From NCBI RefSeq assembly GCF_000525795.1, contig NZ_AOCG01000002.1:279186-343185 (forward strand): 64,000 bases of DNA, in the 5' to 3' direction. The DNA comes from Listeria aquatica FSL S10-1188 (GTDB lineage: Bacteria; Bacillota; Bacilli; Lactobacillales; Listeriaceae). Shown piece after piece: positions 39,171 to 48,148 of this stretch. Every line of letters starts with the position of its first letter. Position 1 is the stretch's first letter. The notes below the pieces were generated by a model. That model was not told where the DNA came from and did not search any database. It worked only from the letters and a program-made list of their open reading frames with translations. The position numbers were made by a program, and so were the translations under genes.

Positions 39171-40131
39171 TCAGCTCCTTTTAGTATCAAGCGGACGCAC
39201 GTACGCCTCGATTTCATCACGTTTTGGTTCCAAAAATGGTGGTAAACTTAGTTTTTCACCTAAAGTTTCATAGGGTTCATCACCCATGAAACCAGGGCCA
39301 TCCGTTGCAAATTCAAACAAAATTTGACGACTTGCTGGCATATAAAGCGATTCAAAATAGTAGCGATCCACAAAACCACTGTTTGGTGCTTGGAATGTAT
39401 TAATTCGATCGATCCATTTCAGCAATTCTTCATGGTCTTCTACACGGAAAGCCACATGGTGAACACCACCATAACCTTGCATAGCAAGTGGTAAATCTGT
39501 TCTTTCTTCCACAAATACAGAAGCCCCGTTTCCGCCTTCTCCCACTTCATAAAGATGCAATCCATTTTCTTCTTTCACATGAGTGAACCCAAGCACAGCC
39601 TTTAAGACCGCATCCATGTTCTCAAGCGAAGTCACCGTAAGCTTCACAGGTCCTAATCCATAAATGGCATATTCAAGCGGAACAGGCCCATTTTGCCACG
39701 GCACACCAGCCGCCACACCATGATCTGTTTGATCCGAAATCAATTGCAATTTTTGTTCATCAAAATCTTCAAAAGTTAAGACTTTTTTCCAAAACACCGT
39801 TTCAATTTCGCCATGAGTGACATCTAGTTTACGAAAACGTTCCTTCCAATATTCAAGCGCCGCGTCACTTGGAACACGGAATGAAGTTAGCGAAATGCTA
39901 TCCGTTCCAGCTCGACCTTTCGGCAAATCAGGAAAATCAAAAAACGTCATATCCGTTCCAGCATTCCCTGCATCATCAGCAAAAAACAAGTGATAAGTGG
40001 CAATATCATCTTGGTTGACTGTCTTTTTCACAAGACGCATCCCCAAAATATTCGTAAAGAAATCATAATTTTTTTTCTGCACTGCTCGTCATCGCAGTTA
40101 CATGGTGAATCCCTCGTAAATCCTTCAACAT
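39171..40131 (-). CDS. mhqO: Ring-cleaving dioxygenase, MhqO type (one frameshift)
   Basis: This is a two-module vicinal-oxygen-chelate protein of about 319 residues. The metal-binding His/Glu are in the first IRGIHHVT-type strand (residues 5-8 read RGIHHV), VHHVAFRV and the late FEFATDGPGF. The start is the ATG at 40131 with a GGAGGG site, directly after the previous gene's stop (TAAATG). The first ~20 codons are shifted by a run of eight T (40069-40076); dropping one base joins them. Related Bacillus proteins protect from quinones; the actual substrate was not determined. Confidence 0.88.
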
Positions 40132-41019
40132 TTAAATCCCTCCAAAATAAGATTCAATCTCCGCTCGTTTTGCTTCCAAAAACGGCGGTAAACTGAGCGT
40201 TGATCCTAACTCATCCAACTTCTCATCGAGCGTAAAACCCGGTTCTAGGCTAGCAAATTCAATGCGCCCGAAACCCGGATCCCGCAAATAAAGACTCTTA
40301 AAATAGCCACGATCTACTAGCTCTTCCACAACAAAACCCTTGCGCATCGCCGAGTCGTGTAGCCTACTAACTTCCTCTTTCGACCGAAGCGCGTAAGCAA
40401 TATGATCGATTGCCCCACGACCAAACCGTGTTTTTTCAGCAAGAACATTCGGTATTATTTGGGTAAAACTACCCGCCATGTCATCCGACAGGCGCCCTGC
40501 TTCCCCTTGAAAACCATTCTCCCTCAACCAGTTTTCCATCTCCAAGGGAACATTCGTACAAATCTCCACTTGGACAATCCGAATAATTTGTTCCTCTTGA
40601 CGAATATCACTATGACGAGTCGCAAGCTTCGCGCTAATCACTTCAGAAATCTCCATGAGACGCAGTTTCATTCCATCCGGATCATCTAACAAAATCCCAG
40701 TTTCATCACGCTCGAACAAACAGCCATAACGATCAAGTCGTCTTTCCCAAAAAGCAAGACTACCGGCAGGAACGCCTAAAGAAACTCTGCCAAAATAATG
40801 AGCCCCTTCATACGTGTGTCCAATCCGCGGAATTTCAAAAAACGTTAAAACCGTTCCAGGTGTACCCGCATAATCCCCATAAAACAAATGGCGCATCTTT
40901 AAATTTGTTTGGTTAACCGTATTTTTCACCAAACGATAACCGAGAATGTCTTGATAAAAATGATGTGTCGTCTCAAAATCCTTAATAAATGCAGAAATAT
41001 GGTGGATACCTTGTATCAT
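40132..41019 (-). CDS. Second ring-cleaving dioxygenase / glyoxalase-family protein
   Basis: This 295-residue paralogue of the next gene has the same two-module arrangement: IQGIHHISAF with the first His ligand, AIDHIAYAL, and FGRIEFASLEPGF. Both end in the same LSLPPFLEAKR motif. It is the first gene of the operon and its ATG follows AGGAGGGGGG. Having two copies in tandem is a duplication. An inverted repeat 32 bp before the start may be the operator. Confidence 0.88.
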   Translation of the reverse strand: MIQGIHHISAFIKDFETTHHFYQDILGYRLVKNTVNQTNLKMRHLFYGDYAGTPGTVLTFFEIPRIGHTYEGAHYFGRVSLGVPAGSLAFWERRLDRYGCLFERDETGILLDDPDGMKLRLMEISEVISAKLATRHSDIRQEEQIIRIVQVEICTNVPLEMENWLRENGFQGEAGRLSDDMAGSFTQIIPNVLAEKTRFGRGAIDHIAYALRSKEEVSRLHDSAMRKGFVVEELVDRGYFKSLYLRDPGFGRIEFASLEPGFTLDEKLDELGSTLSLPPFLEAKRAEIESYFGGI

Positions 41020-41050
41020 GTTCCCCCCTCCTTCTATACTTGATGTTTAT

Positions 41051-41066
41051 AGTTTATAGCTAAACT
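41051..41066. promoter_or_regulatory. Inverted repeat upstream of the quinone-stress operon
   Basis: AGTTTA-TAGC-TAAACT has perfect six-base arms and lies about 30 bp before the first dioxygenase start, where a MarR-type repressor such as MhqR could bind. No mhqR-like gene lies nearby and the sequence is not the published Bacillus MhqR box. Confidence 0.35.
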
Positions 41067-41115
41067 TTAAAAAAGTAAAGTAATTTGCTTACAAAAAATA
41101 AGTGTTCATTTAAAT

Positions 41116-41160
41116 AAAGAAGCAACCTGCTCTTTCAAGCGAGCAGATTGCTTCTTTTCA
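41116..41160 (-). terminator. Terminator after the HesB-like gene
   Basis: GAAGCAA-x-CTGCTC and GAGCAG-x-TTGCTTC form a 13-bp stem with one mismatch and an 8-base loop, followed by T on the minus strand. Confidence 0.75.
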
Positions 41161-41523
41161 ATGTTTCGTCATCGTTGTTTTATCCTTCACAGGAACATTT
41201 CCCGAAATAATACCACTATAAGTTCCACTAAGAACTAGCATCCCCATACTGCTTACCCGAAGGTGATTCTCTTGATCCAAATAATCAAGCGAGTAAGGTT
41301 TCATATAAAAAGTTCCGATATCCGAATCAACTTCCGCCGTGTACTCATGTAAATCCTCATCCGAATCAACAAACACGAGATCAAATGCTAAATCCAAACT
41401 ACAGCTACCTGCAAGATCAGAAAACTTTCCCGCACCATCATTTAAATTCAAAATGAGCTTTGCCCCATCAGGTTTCTTATTCAAAATCTTTTCAGCCGCT
41501 TCTTTTGATACTTCAATCCGCAA
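41158..41523 (-). CDS. HesB/YadR/YfhF-family iron-sulfur biosynthesis-like protein
   Basis: This 121-residue protein matches the YqkB-like branch of the HesB/IscA family (MRIEVSKEAAEKIL, and a C-terminal SLDYLDQENHLRVSSMG). The three Cys of true A-type scaffolds are absent: only one Cys is visible, in GSCSLDL. A role as an Fe-S carrier is therefore doubtful. It is monocistronic. Confidence 0.8.
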   Translation of the reverse strand: MRIEVSKEAAEKILNKKPDGAKLILNLNDGAGKFSDLAGSCSLDLAFDLVFVDSDEDLHEYTAEVDSDIGTFYMKPYSLDYLDQENHLRVSSMGMLVLSGTYSGIISGNVPVKDKTTMTKH

Positions 41524-41539
41524 ATTTCACACCACCTAT

Positions 41540-41567
41540 TAAAAAAGGCGGCTTAAAAAGCCGCCTC
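41540..41567 (-). terminator. Terminator after the second GAPDH gene
   Basis: GAGGCGGCTT/AAGCCGCCTT stem with a short loop, followed by six T on the minus strand (41541-41546). Confidence 0.85.
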
Positions 41568-41579
41568 AAAATTTCTAGC

Positions 41580-42590
41580 TTACAAGTTGGCAAATTTTTC
41601 AAGTAAACGAATCATTTGGCAAGTGAAACCATATTCATTATCATACCAAGCAACCGTTTTAACAAGTTGAGTCTCTCCATATGTTGTGACTTCCGTTTGC
41701 GTTGGATCATAAATCGAGCCAAACGTGGTACCAATCACATCTCCAGAAACAATTTGACGATCATCATAACCGAACGATGGATTGTTTTCCGTGTGTTTCT
41801 TCATCGCCGCATTCACTTCATCTGCCGTTACTTTTTTATCAAGCACTGCTACAAGTTCAGTAAGCGATCCATCCACAACAGGAACCCGTTGTGCGTGCCC
41901 TTGAAGCCGACCATTAAGTTCTGGAATGACAAGACCAATCGCTTTTGCGGCACCCGTTGAATGTGGAATCGTATTATCCGCAGCTGAACGAGCAGCACGT
42001 AAATTCCCGCCACGAACTGGACCATCAAGCAACATTTGTGTAGAAGTATAAGCATGGACCGTTGTCATCGTTCCCACTTGAATACCAAACTCTTCATTTA
42101 AGAAATAAGCCATAGGCGCCAAGCAGTTCGTTGTACAAGAACCCGCAGAAATAATCTTATCATCTTTCGTAAGCGTATCGTCATTAACATTATAGACAAT
42201 TGTCTTCATTTGACCCGCTGGAGCCGAGATAACGACTCGTTTCACACCAGCATCTAAATGCGCTTGCGCTTTTTCTTCTGATGTATAAAAGCCAGTACAT
42301 TCAAGTACAATATCAACACCTTGTTCTTTCACCCAAGGAATTTTACTCGCATCCGGTTCCGCATAAACACGTGTTTCCGTCCCGTCCACAACAATCGAAT
42401 TTTCCGTAGCTTTCACCGTACCTGGATAAGTACCGTGTGTTGAATCAAATTGCAAGAGTTGCGCGAGCATTTCAGGGTTAGTTAAGTCATTGATTGCTAC
42501 AACCTCAATATCATCTGAAACTTCCTTAATTCTGCGAAAAGCTAAACGACCAATCCGTCCAAATCCGTTAATCCCAACTTTTACTGTCAT
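41580..42590 (-). CDS. Glyceraldehyde-3-phosphate dehydrogenase, NAD-type, outside a glycolytic operon
   Basis: This 336-residue GAPDH has the Rossmann motif [10 protein letters not shown], Asp35 in VAINDLTNP (the NAD-selecting residue) and catalytic Cys152 in GSCTTNC. The stretch [14 protein letters not shown] resembles the lactic-acid-bacterial type rather than the Bacillus type. It is a single gene with its own terminator; no cggR, pgk, tpi, pgm or eno gene adjoins it. It is therefore either the only glycolytic enzyme in an unusual place or an extra copy. Confidence 0.93.
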   Translation of the reverse strand: MTVKVGINGFGRIGRLAFRRIKEVSDDIEVVAINDLTNPEMLAQLLQFDSTHGTYPGTVKATENSIVVDGTETRVYAEPDASKIPWVKEQGVDIVLECTGFYTSEEKAQAHLDAGVKRVVISAPAGQMKTIVYNVNDDTLTKDDKIISAGSCTTNCLAPMAYFLNEEFGIQVGTMTTVHAYTSTQMLLDGPVRGGNLRAARSAADNTIPHSTGAAKAIGLVIPELNGRLQGHAQRVPVVDGSLTELVAVLDKKVTADEVNAAMKKHTENNPSFGYDDRQIVSGDVIGTTFGSIYDPTQTEVTTYGETQLVKTVAWYDNEYGFTCQMIRLLEKFANL

Positions 42591-42734
42591 AAGACTCTTC
42601 CTCCTATCAAAATCTATTCATCAACATTCTTGCTGAATGCACAAAGTGTTGTAAAAAAACCTACATTTTTATTTATACCCCTTTTTTTTTATTCTAAATA
42701 CATTTTTTTCAATTTTTTTAAGTGACAAACATTA

Positions 42735-43176
42735 TCATTTTAAATTTTTCCGTTTCATCCATATCTCACCCTCAAAAGCAGACGTCAGTTTAGCAAAACC
42801 AAATTGACAAAAGAAATCAAGCGCCGTTTGATTCTCCGGCAAAACCCGCAAAAAAAATCTCATCATACGGATATTTCTTCGCCTCAACAAACAAACCTTC
42901 CAGAAGCATTTGCCCGAAACCCATAGAGCGAAATTCAACCGCAACAAGCAAATGCGCAAATTCAAGCGTCCCTTCCGTCTCATCTAGCCAAATCTCTCCA
43001 TACGCAGCCGCTTTCCCGCGCTCATACAACACAAAAGCAGCCTTCTCTTCCGCTTCGATCCAAGCCAAAATTTCTTCTCGCTCAATCCTTCGCTTTCCCG
43101 TCGCCAAATAATTATCGGCTTCACTTTGAAAAAGCGGCAAAATAGCCGTCACATCCGCTTTCGTCACCCGTTTCAT
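42735..43176 (-). CDS. GNAT-family acetyltransferase (one frameshift)
   Basis: This is a protein of about 146 residues with the GNAT core: EIWLDETEGTLEFAHLLVAVEFRSMGFGQMLLEG, where the acetyl-CoA loop is the atypical RSMGFG, and a C-terminal ENQTALDFFCQFGF. The start at 43176 has a TTGGAGGG site. The frame breaks in eight A (42850-42857); dropping one base gives EIFFLRVLPENQ. The acceptor is unknown. Confidence 0.8.
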
Positions 43177-43269
43177 ACCATTCCCTCCAAAAAAAACGAT
43201 TCTCCTAAGCCATACCCTAAAAAAGCCCTTTACTAACAAGAAAAAAGCTGCTCGCTTCCACGACCAGCT

Positions 43270-44010
43270 TTAGATCTCCTTCACAAACCGAATCGAGCTT
43301 CTTCCATCCGGTAACCCACTTGTAATTTTGTGCTCCTCCGTGACGAATACAATCCCAGCTTCCGTCTCATAGCGCCCCGGCGCAGGAAGACAATAATCCT
43401 CAATTCCGTGCATGACACCATCCCGAACCTCCCCTGTCACATAAAAAGGGTGCCCGAGCAATTTCTCAGCCTTTGCAAAATCCCCATCCCGGATGAGCGC
43501 TCGAATTTCAGTTGAGCTGATTTTATCTAGAATCCCTTCTTCCGTCTCCACAGGAATCGCAGTCACTTGAATGCCGAGTGGGCTGACAAGTCCTCTTAAA
43601 AGTTCCACATCCGAAACCGCACCTTTTCCAAAATTGAATTCCTCACCAACAATAATGTGAGACAAATTAAGCTGGCTCAAATGCTCATATACAAATTGTT
43701 CCGGTGTCGTTTCCGCATACTCTTTTGTAAAATTCGTTTCATATAAGACATCCACCCCATAATAGGCAAGCCAGCGTTCCTTTTCAGATCCTGGCGTAAG
43801 TGCTTCACGAAATTCCGAAAGACCCTCTAGCGCCCAAAGCGGATGTGGGCTAAAGCTAATCACCGAATAAAGTTCATCCGGTTTTTTTATTTCAAGCGCC
43901 CTTTGTAAAATTCGCTGATGTCCGCGGTGTACCCCATCAAATTTGCCAATCGATAAAACTGCTTGCCGCGAATCTGGAACCGGCGCCAAATCAACATGAT
44001 AAATTTCCAT
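43270..44010 (-). CDS. RibF-like FMN adenylyltransferase / FAD synthetase family protein
   Basis: This protein of about 246 residues has the nucleotidyltransferase module of RibF: IGKFDGVHRGHQ (HxGH) and the ISSTEIRALI motif. The C-terminal part is short and does not show the complete riboflavin kinase module, so it may act only as FAD synthetase. Listeria monocytogenes is reported to have such a monofunctional protein next to a bifunctional RibCF. The start at 44010 has a GGGAGTG site. Confidence 0.82.
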   Translation of the reverse strand: MEIYHVDLAPVPDSRQAVLSIGKFDGVHRGHQRILQRALEIKKPDELYSVISFSPHPLWALEGLSEFREALTPGSEKERWLAYYGVDVLYETNFTKEYAETTPEQFVYEHLSQLNLSHIIVGEEFNFGKGAVSDVELLRGLVSPLGIQVTAIPVETEEGILDKISSTEIRALIRDGDFAKAEKLLGHPFYVTGEVRDGVMHGIEDYCLPAPGRYETEAGIVFVTEEHKITSGLPDGRSSIRFVKEI

Positions 44011-44156
44011 ACGCTTCACTCCCAAATTCTACTTTATAGTAGCCTTTTAAAATCTACAACTCATCTGTTTTGATAAATCGCTAAAATCGAACATTATCGT
44101 TTCCCGGTCACTCACACATCAAGTAAACGATTCCCCATAAAAAACACCTGCCGCAT

Positions 44157-46109
44157 TTAAACGGCAGGTGTTTTCAAATGATAAATCTCCGGTTTTTGCA
44201 TTTTTTCGGACTTGCCTTTTTCTTTTGCCAGCTTCCGGTTCGGTAAAAGTAACCGTAACCCATTTAAAATGACAAGAATCGTACTTCCTTCATGCCCAAT
44301 CACACCGAACGGCAAGTTGATAGATTGAAATAAATTGGCAAGCACTAAACTGATAATGACCAGAATCGAAAAAGTGATATTTTGCTTCACAATCCGCCCA
44401 AGTCGAACAGAAAGCACACTCGCATAACTCAATTTCTCCAAGTCATTTTTCATGAGCACAACATCAGCCGCTTCCATCGCAATATCCGTTCCTTCGCCCA
44501 TCGCGACTCCAACCGTTGCATGTGCGAGCGCCGGCGCATCATTAATCCCATCTCCGACCATCGCAACCGATCCGTAAACCGTCTTCAAATCGCGTAGCAC
44601 ATCGACCTTTTGCTCTGGAAGACAACCTGCAATCACATAATCAATCCCAATTTCTTCGCCAATCGCAAGCCCTGTCGCCTCGTTATCTCCCGTCACCATA
44701 ATCGTTTTGATGCCACGTTTCTTTAGGCTAGAAACTGCACGTACAGCTTCTTCCCGTTTAACGTCCTTAAGCGCGAGCATCGCAACCACTTGATCTCCAC
44801 ACGAAGCATATACGAGCGTCTTCCCTTCCCGGGGAAGTGTATCGCCTAACGAACCCGCAAACTCCTCAGCCTGCTCACTTCCCACAAAGCGAGCCTTCCC
44901 AACGCGCCACACTTCTCCGTCAATCTCAGCCAAAACACCAAAACCAGGTACATCTTTCATCACTAAATCCGTGATGTTTTCCGTCCGCTTCTCAGAAAAA
45001 TCTCGTACAATGGCTTCGGCAAGCGGATGCAGAGAATTTTGTTCGAGTGCATAAATCCGGTCGATCACTTGTGCACGATCCCATTCAGGCGCTACGAAAA
45101 AATCCGTAACCACTGGCTTTCCTTGCGTAAGCGTCCCTGTTTTATCAAACGCAACCGCTTTTACACTTCGCAAGTTTTCCAAATGGACACCACCTTTAAA
45201 TAAAATCCCATTTCGAGCTCCATTTGAAATGGCTGCAAGCGTTGCAGGCGTCACAGAAGCAACAAGTGCACAAGGCGAAGCAACCGTCAAAAGCACCATT
45301 GCCCGGTAAAAAGTTTCGTTCCAGCTCCAGTCTAGTAAAAAGTGCGGTAAAAAGAGCATCACAAAAACAAGTAACAAGACGGCTTTCACATACTTATCTT
45401 CAAACTTTTCGATAAACTGTGCCGTATGTGAAGGCTCACTTTGTGCTTCTTTCACCATTCGAATAATCTGACTAAAAAGCGTCTGATCCACCGTTTTCCG
45501 CACTTCCATTCGAATAACACCTGAAAGATTCACTGTCCCGCCAAAGACTTCATCCTGAACGCTCTTAAGAGCAGGAAGGGATTCCCCATTTATCGCCGAT
45601 TGATCCACTGAAGTCTCTCCTGAAACAATCACCCCATCAATCGGAATCCGCTCCCCTGGGCGTACCAAAATCAAATCTTGCAGCTTAAGTGCAGCTACAT
45701 CAACCTCTTCCGTTTCCCCCGTTTCTAGCAGTAAAAAAGCAGTTGCCGGTTGAAACGACATCAGTTTCGTAATTTCTCGCTTGCTTTTGTTCGTCGTGTA
45801 CGTTTCGAGTGCACCACTCAGCGAGAAAATAAAAATTAGAACCGCGCCCTCAAGCCAGTAACCAATAATGGATGCTCCCGTCGCCGCAAGCACCATCAAG
45901 AGCTCCACATTTAGCTTCCGCGTCTTAATCGTGTCGAGAATCCCCTCTTTCGCCTGATCAAATCCTCCAATCACAAACGCCGCAATAAAAATCCCAGCCG
46001 TCGCACCCGCAGGCACCAGGTTTTCCGTTTGCCAACCTAGTAAAATAAGCAACCCACTAACACCAGCTGCAAGAAACTGCCAGTTCTCCTTCCACCATTT
46101 AAAACGCAT
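44157..46109 (-). CDS. frvA: P1B-type heavy-metal ATPase, FrvA/PfeT-like iron exporter
   Basis: This 650-residue pump has no N-terminal metal-binding domain. The actuator motif is NGESLPA, phosphorylated Asp322 lies in DKTGTLT, and the hinge GDGINDAPALA is intact. The transmembrane metal site is SPC (278-280) with HEGST near residue 608, the P1B-4 signature, whose members export Fe(II), Co or Zn. A Fur box lies 25 bp before the start, so the protein is most likely an Fe(II) exporter like FrvA of Listeria and PfeT of Bacillus. Confidence 0.9.
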   Translation of the reverse strand: MRFKWWKENWQFLAAGVSGLLILLGWQTENLVPAGATAGIFIAAFVIGGFDQAKEGILDTIKTRKLNVELLMVLAATGASIIGYWLEGAVLIFIFSLSGALETYTTNKSKREITKLMSFQPATAFLLLETGETEEVDVAALKLQDLILVRPGERIPIDGVIVSGETSVDQSAINGESLPALKSVQDEVFGGTVNLSGVIRMEVRKTVDQTLFSQIIRMVKEAQSEPSHTAQFIEKFEDKYVKAVLLLVFVMLFLPHFLLDWSWNETFYRAMVLLTVASPCALVASVTPATLAAISNGARNGILFKGGVHLENLRSVKAVAFDKTGTLTQGKPVVTDFFVAPEWDRAQVIDRIYALEQNSLHPLAEAIVRDFSEKRTENITDLVMKDVPGFGVLAEIDGEVWRVGKARFVGSEQAEEFAGSLGDTLPREGKTLVYASCGDQVVAMLALKDVKREEAVRAVSSLKKRGIKTIMVTGDNEATGLAIGEEIGIDYVIAGCLPEQKVDVLRDLKTVYGSVAMVGDGINDAPALAHATVGVAMGEGTDIAMEAADVVLMKNDLEKLSYASVLSVRLGRIVKQNITFSILVIISLVLANLFQSINLPFGVIGHEGSTILVILNGLRLLLPNRKLAKEKGKSEKMQKPEIYHLKTPAV

Positions 46110-46133
46110 CCTAAACCACTCCTTTCTTCTAAC

Positions 46134-46148
46134 TGATAATTGTTATCA
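46134..46148. promoter_or_regulatory. Fur box before the P1B ATPase gene
   Basis: TGATAATTGTTATCA differs from the 7-1-7 consensus TGATAATNATTATCA at one position. It sits 25 bp before the start codon. Confidence 0.8.
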
Positions 46149-46318
46149 AAGCCCTTAAAAACACGAAAATCTGCTTTTGCATGCGCAAAACCAGATTATA
46201 TTTATTATAATTTGCAGTTTTCTTATTTCACTAATATTATAGCATGTCTATATTGACTAAACAAGTTAATTGATAAAATATTATTTTAATTGAGAATTAG
46301 TTTCATTCCCGACAAAGC

Positions 46319-46357
46319 ATAAAAAAACCGGAAAAGAAAATTCTTTTCCGGTTTTAC
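46319..46357 (-). terminator. Terminator after the aldo/keto reductase gene
   Basis: AAAACCGGAAAAGAA/TTCTTTTCCGGTTTT is a 15-bp stem; T follows on the minus strand. Confidence 0.85.
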
Positions 46358-46360
46358 TAT

Positions 46361-47284
46361 TTAAGGAAGTACATTCCCAGCAGCACGATAAATCTCATAC
46401 CATTCCTCACGTGTAAGCGAGATGTCCGCTCCCTTACGAATAGCTTCAATCCGTTCAGGGTTCATCGTCCCAAGCACAGCTTGGATTTTAGCAGGATGAC
46501 GTAAAATCCAAGCAATAGCTAGCGCCGAATTCGTCACTTGATACCGTTCAGCAATTTCATCCATTTTTGCATTTAACTCAGGGAACTTCGGATTATCCAA
46601 AAACACCCCTTCAAAATAGCCATATTGAAACGGCGACCATGCTTGAATCGTCATATCATGAATTCGGCTGTACTCTAAAATGCCATTGTCACGATCAATC
46701 CCAGCATCCACTTTCATATTTACATTCAAACCAGCATCAATCATCCCCGTGTGCATCACGCTAAATTGCAACTGATTCACAATCAATTTTTGTTTCACAC
46801 TTTTCTTCAAAAGTTCAATTTGAAGCGGGTTTTCATTACTCACGCCAAAATGCCGAACCTTCCCAGCGCGCTCAAGTTCATCAAAAGCAGCCGCCACTTC
46901 ATCCGGTTCAACAAGCGTATCCGGACGGTGAAGCAAAAGTGAATCCAAATAATCTGTCTTTAGTCTTTTCAAAATCCCATCAACCGAAGCAATAATGTGC
47001 TCCTTGGAAAAATCAAAATACCCTTGTCGAATGCCACATTTCGATTGTAAAATCATTTTATCGCGAATGCTCGCATTCATGCCAATCGCATCCGCAAAAA
47101 CTTCCTCGGATTTCCCGCCACCATAAATGTCTGCGTGATCAAAAAAATTAAGACCATTTTCAAGTGCAGTGTGTACAACCCGATCTGCTTGTTCTTTCGA
47201 AAGATCCGCCATGCGCATACAACCAATTGCAATACTAGGAGCAGCAAGCTCGCCGCCAAGTTTCAATGTTTCCACGTGCTTCAC
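46361..47284 (-). CDS. Aldo/keto reductase, YdhF-like
   Basis: This 307-residue NADPH-dependent reductase has the catalytic Asp and Tyr in FFDHADIYGGGKSEE, Lys in ILQSKCGIRQ and His in LLLHRPD. The sequence FGVSNENPLQIELL and the length place it with YdhF-type aldo/keto reductases. It is a single gene with its own terminator. The substrate cannot be deduced. Confidence 0.9.
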   Translation of the reverse strand: MKHVETLKLGGELAAPSIAIGCMRMADLSKEQADRVVHTALENGLNFFDHADIYGGGKSEEVFADAIGMNASIRDKMILQSKCGIRQGYFDFSKEHIIASVDGILKRLKTDYLDSLLLHRPDTLVEPDEVAAAFDELERAGKVRHFGVSNENPLQIELLKKSVKQKLIVNQLQFSVMHTGMIDAGLNVNMKVDAGIDRDNGILEYSRIHDMTIQAWSPFQYGYFEGVFLDNPKFPELNAKMDEIAERYQVTNSALAIAWILRHPAKIQAVLGTMNPERIEAIRKGADISLTREEWYEIYRAAGNVLP

Positions 47285-47421
47285 CTCTTCATTTAAGATA
47301 CCTTTATTTTACCACTTTTACACGCCCCAACCAATCCAGATCCACTTACATGAAAAACTTTCAAAAAAAGCTAGCAATTTCCCCCAATTTATTATAAAAT
47401 AGTCTCTGTTGACTAAAATAT

Positions 47422-47512
47422 GGAGAAATACCCAAGTTCGGCTGAAGGGGACAGACTCGAAATCTGTTAGGCGTCCCTGTGGCGCGCCGGGGTTCGAATC
47501 CCCGTTTCTCCG
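47422..47512 (+). tRNA. tRNA-Ser (anticodon CGA)
   Basis: The acceptor arms GGAGAAA and TTTCTCC pair, the anticodon arm reads CAGA-CTCGAAA-TCTG giving CGA (codon UCG), a long variable arm is present as in class II tRNA, and the T arm CCGGGGTTCGAATCCCCG is perfect. CCA is not encoded. The length of 91 with the discriminator G fits serine tRNA. Confidence 0.95.
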
Positions 47513-47514
47513 TC

Positions 47515-47549
47515 AAAAAAAGGTTTTCGCAAATTGCGAAAACCTTTTT
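47515..47549 (+). terminator. Terminator between tRNA-Ser and the methyltransferase gene
   Basis: AAAAAGGTTTTCGCA/TGCGAAAACCTTTTT is a 15-bp stem with a three-base loop; it is symmetric and can end both convergent transcripts. Confidence 0.85.
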
Positions 47550-47552
47550 CTT

Positions 47553-48134
47553 TTACAATTTTCTAGCCGTGAGAAAGTATATCCTCTCATCAACCATCCG
47601 CGCATGACAATCGCTAAAACCTGCTTCCTCTAAGGCCTTACTCAGTTTTTCCGCAGAAAGCCGAATATGGAGGGGCGGTCCTCCATCAGGCATTTTTTCT
47701 TCCTCATATTCAATCACGGCAATATCCCCGCCATGTTCTATCACGCGAAACACTTCTGCAAGCACCGACTGCAAATCGGGCACTTCATGCAAAATTAGTG
47801 ATGCTAATACATGTCGAACAGAACCATCTTCAAGCGGAATTTTCGACACATCAGCTTGGATTCGCTCTACATTCGAAACCTTTGCTTCCCCCATTTTCTT
47901 CTCGATTAGCTCAAGCATTTTCAAATCCGCATCAATAGCAAAAACCGTTCCTTTCGTTTTCATAGCTAGAGGAATCGTGAAAAAACCCGTTCCAGCGCCC
48001 AAATCTAAAAACGAATCATTTGCTGAAAAACTCGGTAGGGCTTCGATCAACTCATTTATCCGAAACCCCTTCATGCGTTCTTTGTCATCTAAAAATGCAG
48101 CCTTCTTGTGAAAATGCCCTTCGTGACCGCTCAT
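47553..48134 (-). CDS. Class I SAM-dependent methyltransferase
   Basis: This enzyme of 193 residues has the SAM-binding motif I FLDLGAGTGFFTIPLA, motif II around FAIDADLKML and motif IV LASLILHEVPD, as in UbiE/small-molecule methyltransferases. In the sequence as given the ABC-F frame reads straight into it, but the ATG at 48134 with an AAAGGTGTGAC ribosome site starts a complete protein, and the fusion vanishes once the homopolymer indel upstream is corrected. It is co-transcribed with the ABC-F gene, whose corrected stop is 14 bases before this start. The substrate is unknown. Confidence 0.87.
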   Translation of the reverse strand: MSGHEGHFHKKAAFLDDKERMKGFRINELIEALPSFSANDSFLDLGAGTGFFTIPLAMKTKGTVFAIDADLKMLELIEKKMGEAKVSNVERIQADVSKIPLEDGSVRHVLASLILHEVPDLQSVLAEVFRVIEHGGDIAVIEYEEEKMPDGGPPLHIRLSAEKLSKALEEAGFSDCHARMVDERIYFLTARKL

Positions 48135-48148
48135 TTCGTCACACCTTT

